45,807 nucleotides of DNA from DTYU01 sp040757355 (GTDB lineage: Bacteria; Bacillota; Desulfotomaculia; Desulfotomaculales; Ammonificaceae): positions 1 through 45,807 of the forward strand of contig JBFLWY010000023.1 of the NCBI GenBank assembly GCA_040757355.1, in the 5' to 3' direction. The notes under the pieces are model-generated. The model saw only the letters and a list, made by a program, of their open reading frames with translations, ran no database searches and had not been told where the DNA came from. A program made the position numbers and the translations under genes. This document shows, one piece after another, positions 1 through 8,157 of this stretch. The first letter of the stretch is position 1, and each line of letters begins with the position of its first letter.

Positions 1-169
1 GTAATTTTCACCTGTGGGTCAAAAACCGGTTGGGTGTATACACCATTTATGTATTATGGAACCATTAGGTGTTTAGCCCATTTTGCGCTTGACTTCGGAA
101 AATATTTTTTTATGCAACGCTACTGAATTATGATTCTGCTGCAAAAAGTTGAATTTAACATACTTAATG
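1..169. other. AT-rich end of window, no gene seen
   Basis: Short AT-rich stretch downstream of the membrane gene on the minus strand. I see no ORF, no clear terminator and no repeat shared with the rest of the window. Confidence 0.5.
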
Positions 170-565
170 TTAGAAAAACTTAGGCAAATAAAAATGCCAT
201 AACGCGTATATTAAAACGACGGTGATAAAAATTAATCCAGTAATTATAGGTATAATAACTCTTAAAATTCTATCTAGTTTCATTAGTGAGTAACTTATAA
301 TTAACGCGGTTGTAGAACTAAACAATAGCCAAGTATCCCAATACCACTTACTAGAATCATCCCAGTGGTCAATTCCTAGTCCAACAAATATTAAAAAATA
401 TCCGATTGGATAAAGTATAATGATTAATAGCAAATAAAATATTTTATTTAGTTTTGTACTAGTTATTAAAGATGCCTTTTTCCATAACATATAAACACAA
501 ATCCATGCAAGTAAGCCAAATAAAACCATAAAACCTGCAATAATATACCACCACATGTTCAGCAT
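170..565 (-). CDS. small four-helix membrane protein, candidate immunity protein
   Basis: 131 residues with four hydrophobic segments at about 5-28, 42-65, 79-95 and 103-125 and almost no soluble domain, so it should sit in the cytoplasmic membrane. I do not recognise a named family. Its ATG overlaps the stop of the RHS gene upstream (ATGCTGA arrangement), and an AAGGGAG ribosome site lies inside the end of that gene, so the two are translationally coupled; a second ATG nine bases on is an alternative start. The gene is much more AT-rich than the RHS core but matches the AT-rich toxin tip, suggesting that tip and this gene arrived together. A small membrane protein directly after a peptidoglycan-lytic RHS tip is the usual place for a cognate immunity gene. 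That role is inferred from context only. Confidence 0.7.
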   Translation of the reverse strand: MLNMWWYIIAGFMVLFGLLAWICVYMLWKKASLITSTKLNKIFYLLLIIILYPIGYFLIFVGLGIDHWDDSSKWYWDTWLLFSSTTALIISYSLMKLDRILRVIIPIITGLIFITVVLIYALWHFYLPKFF

Positions 566-3500
566 CTTCTCCCTTGATCAAATGTAATACCTAACAAATT
601 AAGCATTTTAACAATCATCCGATATTTGCTTCCATAAGACGTAGGTTCATCGTACCAGGTGTTATTATTATAGGCATCAAGAAGCATTTCAGACGATGCA
701 AATCCCCCACATTCCTGTAAATACGCAAAATATTTTGCAATATATTCGATGTTTGTTTTAGGATCCTTAAGTCTTTCAACATAATCTTCCCGGAGAACTT
801 TATCTGTAGCTCTTAATAGAGCAAATTTGTTTTTGTCAAACTCCACACCACTTGTAACAGGCTTTGGGTTACAATCCAGATAAAATGCAGTTGAAATCGT
901 CATTTGACCTAATCCTATAGAAACATCGCTTGGAAGGAACCAAGTCTTAACTTCGCCTACATCATCCTTTAGTTGGTGGTAACCCCAACGAAAAATATTT
1001 TCATTAACAATTACAGCAGCAATCAGATAAGGATCTACAGAGTATTTTGAAGCCATTTCCTTAATAGTTTCTTGATTCTGCTTAACACCCAAGTATGCAT
1101 CTTTCGGAAGAAGGCCTGCTGGATCTGTATGGTTTATAGTATCATTTACGCAATAGGAATAAGTATTTAGTGCTAATGGGTTGCTTATCGTCCCTAATAC
1201 TAAATCTCTATTAATAAATCTTCGTAACTCCGGGTTATAATACCGTGCCCTCATATAGTATAAGCCGTCTGCGTCAGTCATCACCCCGTCGCGGCCGTTG
1301 TAAAGGAACGGCGTTTGAGTGTTGCCGCGGTGGTCTACCAACTCGCCATAAGGACCGTACTGAAACCGGTCGGTCACGGTACCCGTTTCGTCCGTTAAGG
1401 CAACCGTGCTGCCTCGAAGGTCGTAATGATAGCTTCGATAGATGCCGTTTTCTTCCTGCGCGATGAGTCCCAAGCCGTAAATGTAGAATGTCTGGTTGCC
1501 TTCCGCGTCGGTTTTGACTAAGGCCTGACTCAATAAAGCATGCGGGTTCACCACGTACTCCGTCCGGTAGACACCTTCGGTCACGCCGATCCGGTTATTT
1601 TCCGCGTCGTAAATGTAGCTTGTACCATCGACACTCATGAGCCGGTTTCGGGAATCGAAGGTGTAGGCAGCCATTGACCCGTTTAGCGGCCCGTAGGTCA
1701 TGTTCCCGTCTGCGTCGTATTCAACCGGTTGACCGTTGAACGTGGCGAGCCGGTTGTCGTAAGTATAAGTCATAACCGTATCCGGCATTGCAAAAGGCTG
1801 CTCTTCTAAAGAACTCTGTTCGGTTTCCACGGTCCCATCGTCTTTGTAAGTATAATTATAATGGATTATGAGGTTTCCGCTGCCGTCAATTTCTTTAAGC
1901 TGGGTTAACTGACCGGCATCGTCGTAATAGACAACCTGCACCGTACCGTTCGGCCTGGCGGTCTTCCAAAGCAGTCCGTTGGGGTAATACTCATATGTCG
2001 TTATCCTGTCGTTCCAGTCGGTCACCGTCTTTAAACGGTTGTCCTTGTAATATGTGTAATTGACCTGCTTCCCGCCGGGGTAGGTGAGGACTGTAAGGTT
2101 GCCGACAGGGTCGTATTCGTACCGGATCACGTTGCCGCGCGAATCAGTGTATTTCTTCACCCGGTTGAGTTCGTCGTACTCGCGGGTGATCGTGGACACA
2201 CCTTCGGTGACAGTCTCGACGTTGCCGTTGGGGTCGTACTGGTAAGATACAGTCCCGTCGGGGTCGGTGAAGCTCGCCAGCCGGCTGTCGTCGTAGTACT
2301 GGTAACTAGTTGCTTGACCACGGGCGTTGGTCTTCTGCTGGACAAGGTTTCTGCTGTTGTAATCGTAAGTAATCGTGCCGCCCGGATATGAGTAACGCTC
2401 GTGCCAGAGCATCCCGTTGGGGTGATAGTCGAATCCGGTCTCGTAATTGTTGGGGTCAACCATGGCTTCCAGGTTGCCGTCGTCATCAAAGCGCTGGCTG
2501 CTCTCGACGCCCGGCACCGGTGAATATACGTGAACCAACCGGTCCAGCGCGTCGTACTGGTACCGGGTAACCCGGGTCAAAGGGTCGGTCGTCTGTTCAA
2601 GGCGGCCAAGGGCGTCATACTTTCTTACGGTGCTACGATTCAGAGCATCGGTTATCGTTTGTGTCTTATTAAGATCGTCATAGGTGACGGTCAATATCTT
2701 TATGCCCCGCGCATCCCATTTCCCGGTAAGCCTCCCCAGTTCGTCGTACTGAAACTCGGTGGTGTGCAGTTCGGGGTCGATCATCTTCCAGAGGCTGCCG
2801 TCGTCGAAGTACTGGTACTCGGTGGTGTAGCCGTTGGCGTCGGTTACATACCTCAACCGGTCTTCTCCGTCATACTGGTATGTTGTCTCGTAATACACCC
2901 CACCCACTACGGTTGAGACTTTTCCCAGGTTGCGGTTATTGTCGTACTGGTAGTAGGTGGTGTGATCCCTGGCATCCGTTTCGGTAAGTTTGCTGTGATA
3001 GCCGTCGTAAGTATAACTGGTGGTATGCCCCAGGGGGTCGGTAATGCTCAGCAGGTTGTCGGCGCCGTCGTACTGATAAGTGGTTGTTTTCCCCGCACCG
3101 TCACTTACCGCCTGAAGCCTGCCGGCGGCATCGTAACTATAAGCGGTTATCTTTCCCGCCGCATCGACGATTTCATAGACCTGTCCGGCCACGTACGTGT
3201 ATGTTGTTTCGTTGAGGAGTGGCGTTATTACCTTTTTCAACAAACCGTTTCCGGGGTAGTATTCATATTTTGTTTCTTTGCTCAACGGGTCGATCTTTCT
3301 TGTCACGCAGTTGGGGTTGGTGGGATCTTCGTAGTAATAGTAGACCGTTTCGGATACGGCGTTGGTCAGCGACTCCAGGTTGTCGTCGGCATAGTACGAC
3401 ATGTATGTGGAACCAAGTACGGTACCGTTCAGCTCGCGGACCTCGCTGGTGAGGTTTCCGCGGGGGTCGTAACCGTAGTTGGTGGTTATGCCCTTGGGAT

Positions 3501-5577
3501 TGGTGGAGGTTTTGATGTTGCCGTCTTCGTAGTAGGTGTTGGTGTAGGTGCGATTCAGCTGGTCTTTGACGCTCAAAAGATTATAACTGCTGTCGTGCGT
3601 GTAAACCTTCGTGTTGCCGTTGCGGTCGTAGACGGTGGTGATTACTGTACCAGGCTGGGTGGTTTCATCATAGTGGAACTCGTTAAGATGATTCGTTGTG
3701 ATACCGTCGTCCTGGGTGACCACCCGGCCCAGTTCGTCGTAGGTGTCGTAAAAGATCTGGATGCCTTCTTCGTCGGTCGCGCGCTCAACTTGTCCGTTAC
3801 TATTGTACGTATAGTTGATGTAATGCCCTTCGGGGTCCGTGATGCGGGTCAGGTTGTAACTGCCGTCATAACTGAAACTCACAGAGCGGCCGAGCGGGTC
3901 GGTCACCCTGTCAATTAATCCATAGACGTTGTAAGTTACGGTTAAAGCGCGGCCGGAAATGACTTCGGCAATAGTTTCAAGACGGCCGTCAATATTATAA
4001 CTGAGGTCTATCGGCTGACCGTACTTGTTTTTGACCTGTACCAGCCGGCCGGCAGCATTGAACTCGTAAATGCTCTTGTCTTTGCGGGTCAGGGTGTAAC
4101 TGCCGTCGGGGTTTTTGACGAGGGTGTCATAGCGAACCGCAAGGTCTAAAGGCGAGTACGTCTCGCTGCCGTTGTACAAGAAGCGGTTTACCCTGTTGGC
4201 GGTCCAGTGGAGGTCTATGTCGCCGTTCGGCAACACCGCCAACCGGGCTTCGAAGTTATGTCCCCAGCCTTTGCCGAGCGGTCCTTCGTTGAGCAGGAGA
4301 GAGTTATAGCTGGCCTTGAAAGGAAGTTCCCGGGCGCCGTTTACCGTAAGCAGCGTACGCTCCATTACGTGGGCGCCGGTGCCGGTATCGATCGGTTCTC
4401 CTTCGCATGAGGCTTCGCGTGTGGCAGGGTCCAAGCGACTCACGGCCGGAGCGGCCAGTATGCCGGTGAAGTGGAGTTTGGCGGCGAAGCCGCAGACGGA
4501 ATACCCCGTGGTCCAGATCAGGCGGTCGTCGATCACAGCCACGTAGTTTTTGTGCCGCGGGAGGACATTGGCGGTTGTCTTCAGGAGGGTGCTGGCCAGG
4601 GAGTTGTCCGGGTCGTCTATCCTATAGACGTACGCTGGATAGTTGGTAATCCCCACGTAGAAAGAAGTGAACGCAAGCAGCCCCCCGTCACGCTCTTCCA
4701 GGAGAGTCGCGGAGAGCTTCTCCATCCCGCCGAGGTACCCGTACACGCTCCAGGTCGCCCCGTTGTCGTTGCTCCGGTAGATCTTGCTGCCGGTGCTGCC
4801 GTAATCGTACCCCATGGCGAAGTAGAGACACCCCGACCGGCTGGCGGCTACACGTTTGGAGAAACCGCTGGAGTACCACGCGCCGTGCGCAGGACCGTGA
4901 TAGCAGGTTAACCGGTGCGTCCAGGTGCCGCCCTGGTCATCCGAGGTCCAAATGGACGGGCGGGCCACGGTGTAGTTGTAACCGTCATACTCGTATTTCG
5001 GTCCGGGTAGCACCCACCTGCCGTTGTCAAGCACCGTTATCATGCCCGCGGTGGCGTTTCCGGCGTAGGGAGCGTCGTCAACGGTCAATTCGCTGTAGAA
5101 CTCGTAATGCAGTTCCCAGTCCCCGCCGTTTCCGCCGGGGGATCGGTACAGCCTGTACCATGCCGGGGCGGTGGATGACCCGGCATAACCGGCGGTCATC
5201 CAGAGCTGGCCGCCTGTCCTGAATACGCAGCAGCAGCCGTACGGCCCGACGTTAATTCCCGTCCCCCGCCAGTTGGTTACGGTGTTGCTGCCGCCGAGCA
5301 GGGTATCGACATCGGCTACGTCTCCTTCGCATACCTCATTTGTGGCGCTGTCAATGCCGACGAATATCAGCCCGCCGCTGGTCTTTTCTGCGACCGATAT
5401 TTCTCCCTTTATGCCCGATTTCGGCTGGCGCCAGGGAGTCATGGAATCCCAGTCGTATTCGTAGGTGGTGTACGCACACGCCGGTCCGGCGGGAAAAAGC
5501 AGCAATAAAGCCGAAAAACACAGGAAGAACGCGGTTAAGAGTGCCGGCTTTAGACCGGAACAGCGGTTCGCTCCCAT
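559..5577 (-). CDS. secreted RHS/YD-repeat protein with lytic-transglycosylase-like C-terminal tip
   Basis: About 1672 residues from the ATG at 5577, chosen because GGGGGG precedes it and a typical Sec signal peptide follows (hydrophobic run ending in Ala-Cys-Ala). Order: signal peptide; a propeller-like region with Asp-box motifs (SDDQGGTW, SNDNGATW) at about 60-380; a DUF6531-type region near 400-460; roughly 30 YD repeats (YDxxGxL/R); the RHS core ending DPAGL; then a 183-residue tip (562-1110). The tip reads like a lysozyme-fold SLT domain: YSVDPYLIAAVIVNEN with the probable catalytic Glu, then GLGQM, then DPKTNIEYIAKYF, then DAYNNN. It would cut peptidoglycan outside the cell. Base composition turns AT-rich near 1250, at the end of the core, which fits exchange of the tip by recombination. 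A self-acting wall-remodelling enzyme is the alternative to a contact-dependent toxin. Confidence 0.88.
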   Translation of the reverse strand: MGANRCSGLKPALLTAFFLCFSALLLLFPAGPACAYTTYEYDWDSMTPWRQPKSGIKGEISVAEKTSGGLIFVGIDSATNEVCEGDVADVDTLLGGSNTVTNWRGTGINVGPYGCCCVFRTGGQLWMTAGYAGSSTAPAWYRLYRSPGGNGGDWELHYEFYSELTVDDAPYAGNATAGMITVLDNGRWVLPGPKYEYDGYNYTVARPSIWTSDDQGGTWTHRLTCYHGPAHGAWYSSGFSKRVAASRSGCLYFAMGYDYGSTGSKIYRSNDNGATWSVYGYLGGMEKLSATLLEERDGGLLAFTSFYVGITNYPAYVYRIDDPDNSLASTLLKTTANVLPRHKNYVAVIDDRLIWTTGYSVCGFAAKLHFTGILAAPAVSRLDPATREASCEGEPIDTGTGAHVMERTLLTVNGARELPFKASYNSLLLNEGPLGKGWGHNFEARLAVLPNGDIDLHWTANRVNRFLYNGSETYSPLDLAVRYDTLVKNPDGSYTLTRKDKSIYEFNAAGRLVQVKNKYGQPIDLSYNIDGRLETIAEVISGRALTVTYNVYGLIDRVTDPLGRSVSFSYDGSYNLTRITDPEGHYINYTYNSNGQVERATDEEGIQIFYDTYDELGRVVTQDDGITTNHLNEFHYDETTQPGTVITTVYDRNGNTKVYTHDSSYNLLSVKDQLNRTYTNTYYEDGNIKTSTNPKGITTNYGYDPRGNLTSEVRELNGTVLGSTYMSYYADDNLESLTNAVSETVYYYYEDPTNPNCVTRKIDPLSKETKYEYYPGNGLLKKVITPLLNETTYTYVAGQVYEIVDAAGKITAYSYDAAGRLQAVSDGAGKTTTYQYDGADNLLSITDPLGHTTSYTYDGYHSKLTETDARDHTTYYQYDNNRNLGKVSTVVGGVYYETTYQYDGEDRLRYVTDANGYTTEYQYFDDGSLWKMIDPELHTTEFQYDELGRLTGKWDARGIKILTVTYDDLNKTQTITDALNRSTVRKYDALGRLEQTTDPLTRVTRYQYDALDRLVHVYSPVPGVESSQRFDDDGNLEAMVDPNNYETGFDYHPNGMLWHERYSYPGGTITYDYNSRNLVQQKTNARGQATSYQYYDDSRLASFTDPDGTVSYQYDPNGNVETVTEGVSTITREYDELNRVKKYTDSRGNVIRYEYDPVGNLTVLTYPGGKQVNYTYYKDNRLKTVTDWNDRITTYEYYPNGLLWKTARPNGTVQVVYYDDAGQLTQLKEIDGSGNLIIHYNYTYKDDGTVETEQSSLEEQPFAMPDTVMTYTYDNRLATFNGQPVEYDADGNMTYGPLNGSMAAYTFDSRNRLMSVDGTSYIYDAENNRIGVTEGVYRTEYVVNPHALLSQALVKTDAEGNQTFYIYGLGLIAQEENGIYRSYHYDLRGSTVALTDETGTVTDRFQYGPYGELVDHRGNTQTPFLYNGRDGVMTDADGLYYMRARYYNPELRRFINRDLVLGTISNPLALNTYSYCVNDTINHTDPAGLLPKDAYLGVKQNQETIKEMASKYSVDPYLIAAVIVNENIFRWGYHQLKDDVGEVKTWFLPSDVSIGLGQMTISTAFYLDCNPKPVTSGVEFDKNKFALLRATDKVLREDYVERLKDPKTNIEYIAKYFAYLQECGGFASSEMLLDAYNNNTWYDEPTSYGSKYRMIVKMLNLLGITFDQGRRC

Positions 5578-5849
5578 ATCGGTGCCCCCCATACAATTCG
5601 TTTGGACCACAGGTTTTTTTAGAAGCCGTTCTACTTTAGAAAGTCGTTCGGAACAGGATAAGATGAGGGTAAGTGCTGGGATAAGTTACATGTACTGCAA
5701 GGTCTGTTCCAAGGTTGCCGCAATTTAGAAAAGTGTATCTCGACAGTTGACTATTGTACAGCCGTGTTGTCTAAAAAGCGTTATTTCGTGTCTGAAAAGT
5801 GCGAAACCGTGTTTGAAACCGCGAAAATCGTGTATGAAGGATGGTGAAA
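5578..5849. other. intergenic, upstream of the RHS gene
   Basis: Should contain the minus-strand promoter of the RHS gene, but I cannot point to convincing -35/-10 boxes. The part near 5750-5850 may hold further decayed sequence of the tepA relic; otherwise nothing recognisable. Confidence 0.35.
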
Positions 5850-6120
5850 TTTCAGGGGGGAAGTACTTGTAGGTCTACGTCACTTCGATCACCAGCCCGG
5901 TGAGCCGTACCGGGTGGATCGTCATGCTGGCCGTTTCCGTGATAAACGAGTACCACACCGAAACCGCAACGGGCACGCCGATGCTGTGCCCGCCGCCGCG
6001 CAGAGCGAAACAGCGGTTTCGAAATTGAGGCCCATTTCAGCAATGGCCACCTGCCTCCACGCCGCCACCAACGGTGTTCAAAATGATCAGCACCCCTTCG
6101 ACGTCCGGGTGCAAAAAAGA
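5850..6120 (-). pseudogene. tepA: decayed tepA-like (ClpP-family) gene fragment
   Basis: Reading the minus strand in shifting frames gives consecutive pieces of a TepA/ClpP-like serine-protease-fold protein: DVEGVLIILNTVGG, then VEAG, then AIAEM, then GGGHSIGVPVAV with the Ser-containing loop, then TASMTIHPVRLTGLVIEV, an in-frame TAG where the family has Gln, and TYKYF. At least two frameshifts and one stop break it, and both termini are missing. TepA-like proteins are typical of spore-forming Firmicutes, so the relic supports the lineage assignment. No ribosome site or intact start remains. Recognition is from remembered family motifs, not a search. Confidence 0.72.
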
Positions 6121-6142
6121 CAACGGAGACGGAGATTTTGAA

Positions 6143-6241
6143 ATGGTGGTGGACCCCGATAGATGCATCGGTTGTGGGTTCTGTGCAGGGGCCTGCCCTT
6201 GCGGGATTTGGAACCTCGTGGAAAATGAACCTATTGGGTAA
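6143..6241 (+). CDS. 32-residue single-cluster ferredoxin-like ORF (possibly truncated)
   Basis: A tiny ORF with a well placed ribosome site (GGAG eight bases before the ATG) encoding one CIGCGFCAGACP motif, the classical CX2CX2CX3CP ligand set for a [4Fe-4S] cluster, followed by only 13 residues. It stops one base before the convergent oxidase gene ends, so the rest of a normal ferredoxin domain is missing. It is either a remnant cut off when the two genes came together or a genuine mini-ferredoxin. The good ribosome site favours translation; the abrupt end favours truncation. Confidence 0.5.
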   Translation: MVVDPDRCIGCGFCAGACPCGIWNLVENEPIG

Positions 6242-7668
6242 TCACGCGTCCCGTGCTAACAGTTTGTTGACCACATAACGGGCGAAGGACATTGCAGAAG
6301 TGAATCCGGGAGAAACAGCGTTCAATACATGCACGGTGTCCCCGTCTTTTATGACTACATAATCCAGAACAAGCCGTCTTGTTCTCCAGTCTATGAGTTG
6401 CGGCCTGATCCCCACTTTGTTGCACGGCAGGATATCGGCCTTTTCCAGGGACGGAACAAGGCTCTTTGCCTCTTTATAGAACGCATTCTTACTATACTTC
6501 CGGATCTCCCCAAGTGCAGTGTCCCGAAAATTCCGGTTGGAGAAAAATAGGGTTGCGTCACGGCACAGGATGCTGATCGACTCCGTTCCTATCCCGCGCA
6601 AAAGTCCGTAGTTCTCCCTGCCCAGGGCCGGGAAGGCTGTAGGACCAATCGTTACCACGCCATCTACGCCCCTGGTAAAGTGCACGCCGAGGAACGGGTT
6701 TGAAAGGTCCGGCACAGGATATATATTGCTTTTTACCAGGCCCTTTTTCTCCGGACGAAGTGTTTTATAGGTTCCTTTAAACGGTATAATGCGGTATTCA
6801 TGGCCCAACCCAAAAGCATGGGCTACGGTCTCGCTGTATGCACCCGCCGCATTTACCATTTTTGAGAACGAAATTTCCCCGCGGCTGGTTACAACCGTTC
6901 CGCATCTTCTCAAGCCGGTGAACCCGGTTTCATAGAGGATTTTCACCTTACGCGAGGAAAGAAGCTCCTCTTCCAGCGACTTGAGTACTCTCTTTGGCTC
7001 AATCACGGCGGTATTCGGCGAATAGAGGGCTTTTTCGCAGGTGTAAGCGTAAGGCTCGATCTCTTTGAGTTCTTTAACGTCAACAATCTTAACTTCGACG
7101 CCGTTGGCACGCGCCCTTCTTTCAAGTTCCATTATACCAGGAACTTCAGACTCATTCTTAGCCACGATCACCTTGCCCGACGCCAACAGCGGCAGGCCTT
7201 TTTCACGGCAAAAATCCTTCATGAGACGGTTTCCTTCTACTGTAAACCTGGCCTTAAATGTTCCCTGAGAGTAGTAAATGCCGGCGTGAAGTACACCGCT
7301 ATTCCTGCCGCTTGCGTGCTTACCCGGAGCCTTCTCCTTTTCAATTATGACAATGCCGTCAAGTCCCCTCCGCAGCAATTCCCTTGCGACNNNNNNNNNN
7401 NNNNNNNNNNNNNNNNNNNNNNNNNNNNNNNNNNNNNNNNNNNNNNNNNNNNNNNNNNNNNNNNNNNNNNNNNNNNNNNNNNNNNNNNNNCCTGAGAGTA
7501 GTAAATGCCGGCGTGAAGTACACCGCTATTCCTGCCGCTTGCGTGCTTACCCGGAGCCTTCTCCTTTTCAATTATGACAATGCCGTCAAGTCCCCTCCGC
7601 AGCAATTCCCTTGCGACGGTGAAGCCGACAACCCCGCCGCCGATTATCAATACGTTGCACTTATCTAT
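6242..7668 (-). CDS. lhgO: L-2-hydroxyglutarate oxidase-like FAD-dependent oxidoreductase
   Basis: DAO/GlpD-fold flavoprotein. The N-terminus has the dinucleotide motif GGGVVG and then SGRNSGVLHAGIYY, typical of LhgO, which oxidises L-2-hydroxyglutarate to 2-oxoglutarate. Later parts (NAAGAYSETVAHAFG, the C-terminal GIRPQLID and SPGFTSAMSFARYV) also fit. The coding region spans a run of 100 N flanked by a 127-bp duplication; removing 227 bases restores one continuous frame of about 394-399 codons, so the gene is intact. The start is unclear. TTG at 7650 leaves a complete GGG motif but sits 28 bases from the AAGGAG at 7679-7684, while the only well-spaced in-frame codon is ATA at 7668. It points at the convergent mini-ferredoxin; no operon partner is visible. 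Confidence 0.82.
7391..7490. other. assembly gap (100 N) inside the lhgO-like gene
   Basis: Exactly 100 N. Bases 7264-7390 and 7491-7617 are the same 127 bases. The gap is therefore a placeholder between two contigs that overlap by 127, a common assembler k-mer length, and not missing sequence. Confidence 0.93.
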
Positions 7669-7816
7669 TGTTAGGACACTCCTTCAATACAGGCATCCGC
7701 AGCACAAAAAAGAGTCATAAATTAAGACTATTGTGAGATTACCACAAAAGCACCAGCAAGAAAAGTCACCCGCTGAAAAACCGAAGCGATCTCCTGTGAT
7801 TTTATCAATAAACCCA

Positions 7817-7845
7817 TTGACACCGTTTACCCTTACTGGTATGCT
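7817..7845 (+). promoter_or_regulatory. sigma-A type promoter for the nitrogenase-like gene
   Basis: TTGACA, 17-base spacer, TATGCT. It lies a dozen bases upstream of the first ANTAR hairpin, so the transcript would begin just before that element. Confidence 0.65.
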
Positions 7846-7857
7846 GAAGTTGTAAAT

Positions 7858-7927
7858 TGCTTTACAATGGGGTAAAGCAGGGCGAAGGCGCCCGGGAAAC
7901 TTTATGTTTTCCTGGGCGTTTGCTTTT
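7858..7927 (+). promoter_or_regulatory. ANTAR-target RNA element with overlapping terminator
   Basis: First hairpin: 8-bp stem TGCTTTAC/GTAAAGCA closing the hexaloop AATGGG (A1, G4). Second: GGGC/GCCC closing the hexaloop GAAGGC (G4 kept, G instead of A at position 1). The 3' arm of the second hairpin is also the 5' arm of a terminator (GCCCGGGAAAC with GTTTTCCTGGGC, then a T-rich run), the known layout by which a dimeric ANTAR protein stabilises the hairpins and prevents termination. It stands 230 bases before the nitrogenase-like gene. Confidence 0.8.
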
Positions 7928-8157
7928 TAAGAACTGTTCAACGGTATCCTAAACGTTTGCCCTGCACTTTTTTGACAGTAGATTTTAAGAACCGGTTACT
8001 AAGTCCACAGAATAACGATTTCCCGAGGGCAAAGCAGCCTAAGAATCGTGATCTATGGACTTTTGTTTTTGCGTCGGGATTGCCAAATACACCATCCGTG
8101 GGATAAGTAAGGCGGTACCCAAAGACAAAACGATCTACAGAAAGCGGGGGTTGCACT

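Noticed and set aside
1245..5640. Many plus-strand ORFs, up to 318 codons, opposite the RHS gene
   Set aside because: They are antisense shadows of GC-rich YD repeats, with repetitive valine/glycine-rich translations, no ribosome sites and no family motifs.
5660..5690. TIR-like GTAAGTGCTGGG near the RHS start
   Set aside because: Single imperfect motif with no inverted partner at the right distance.
7286..7674. Short ORFs running through the N run
   Set aside because: They are created by undefined bases and the duplicated 127 bp; the real gene is on the minus strand.
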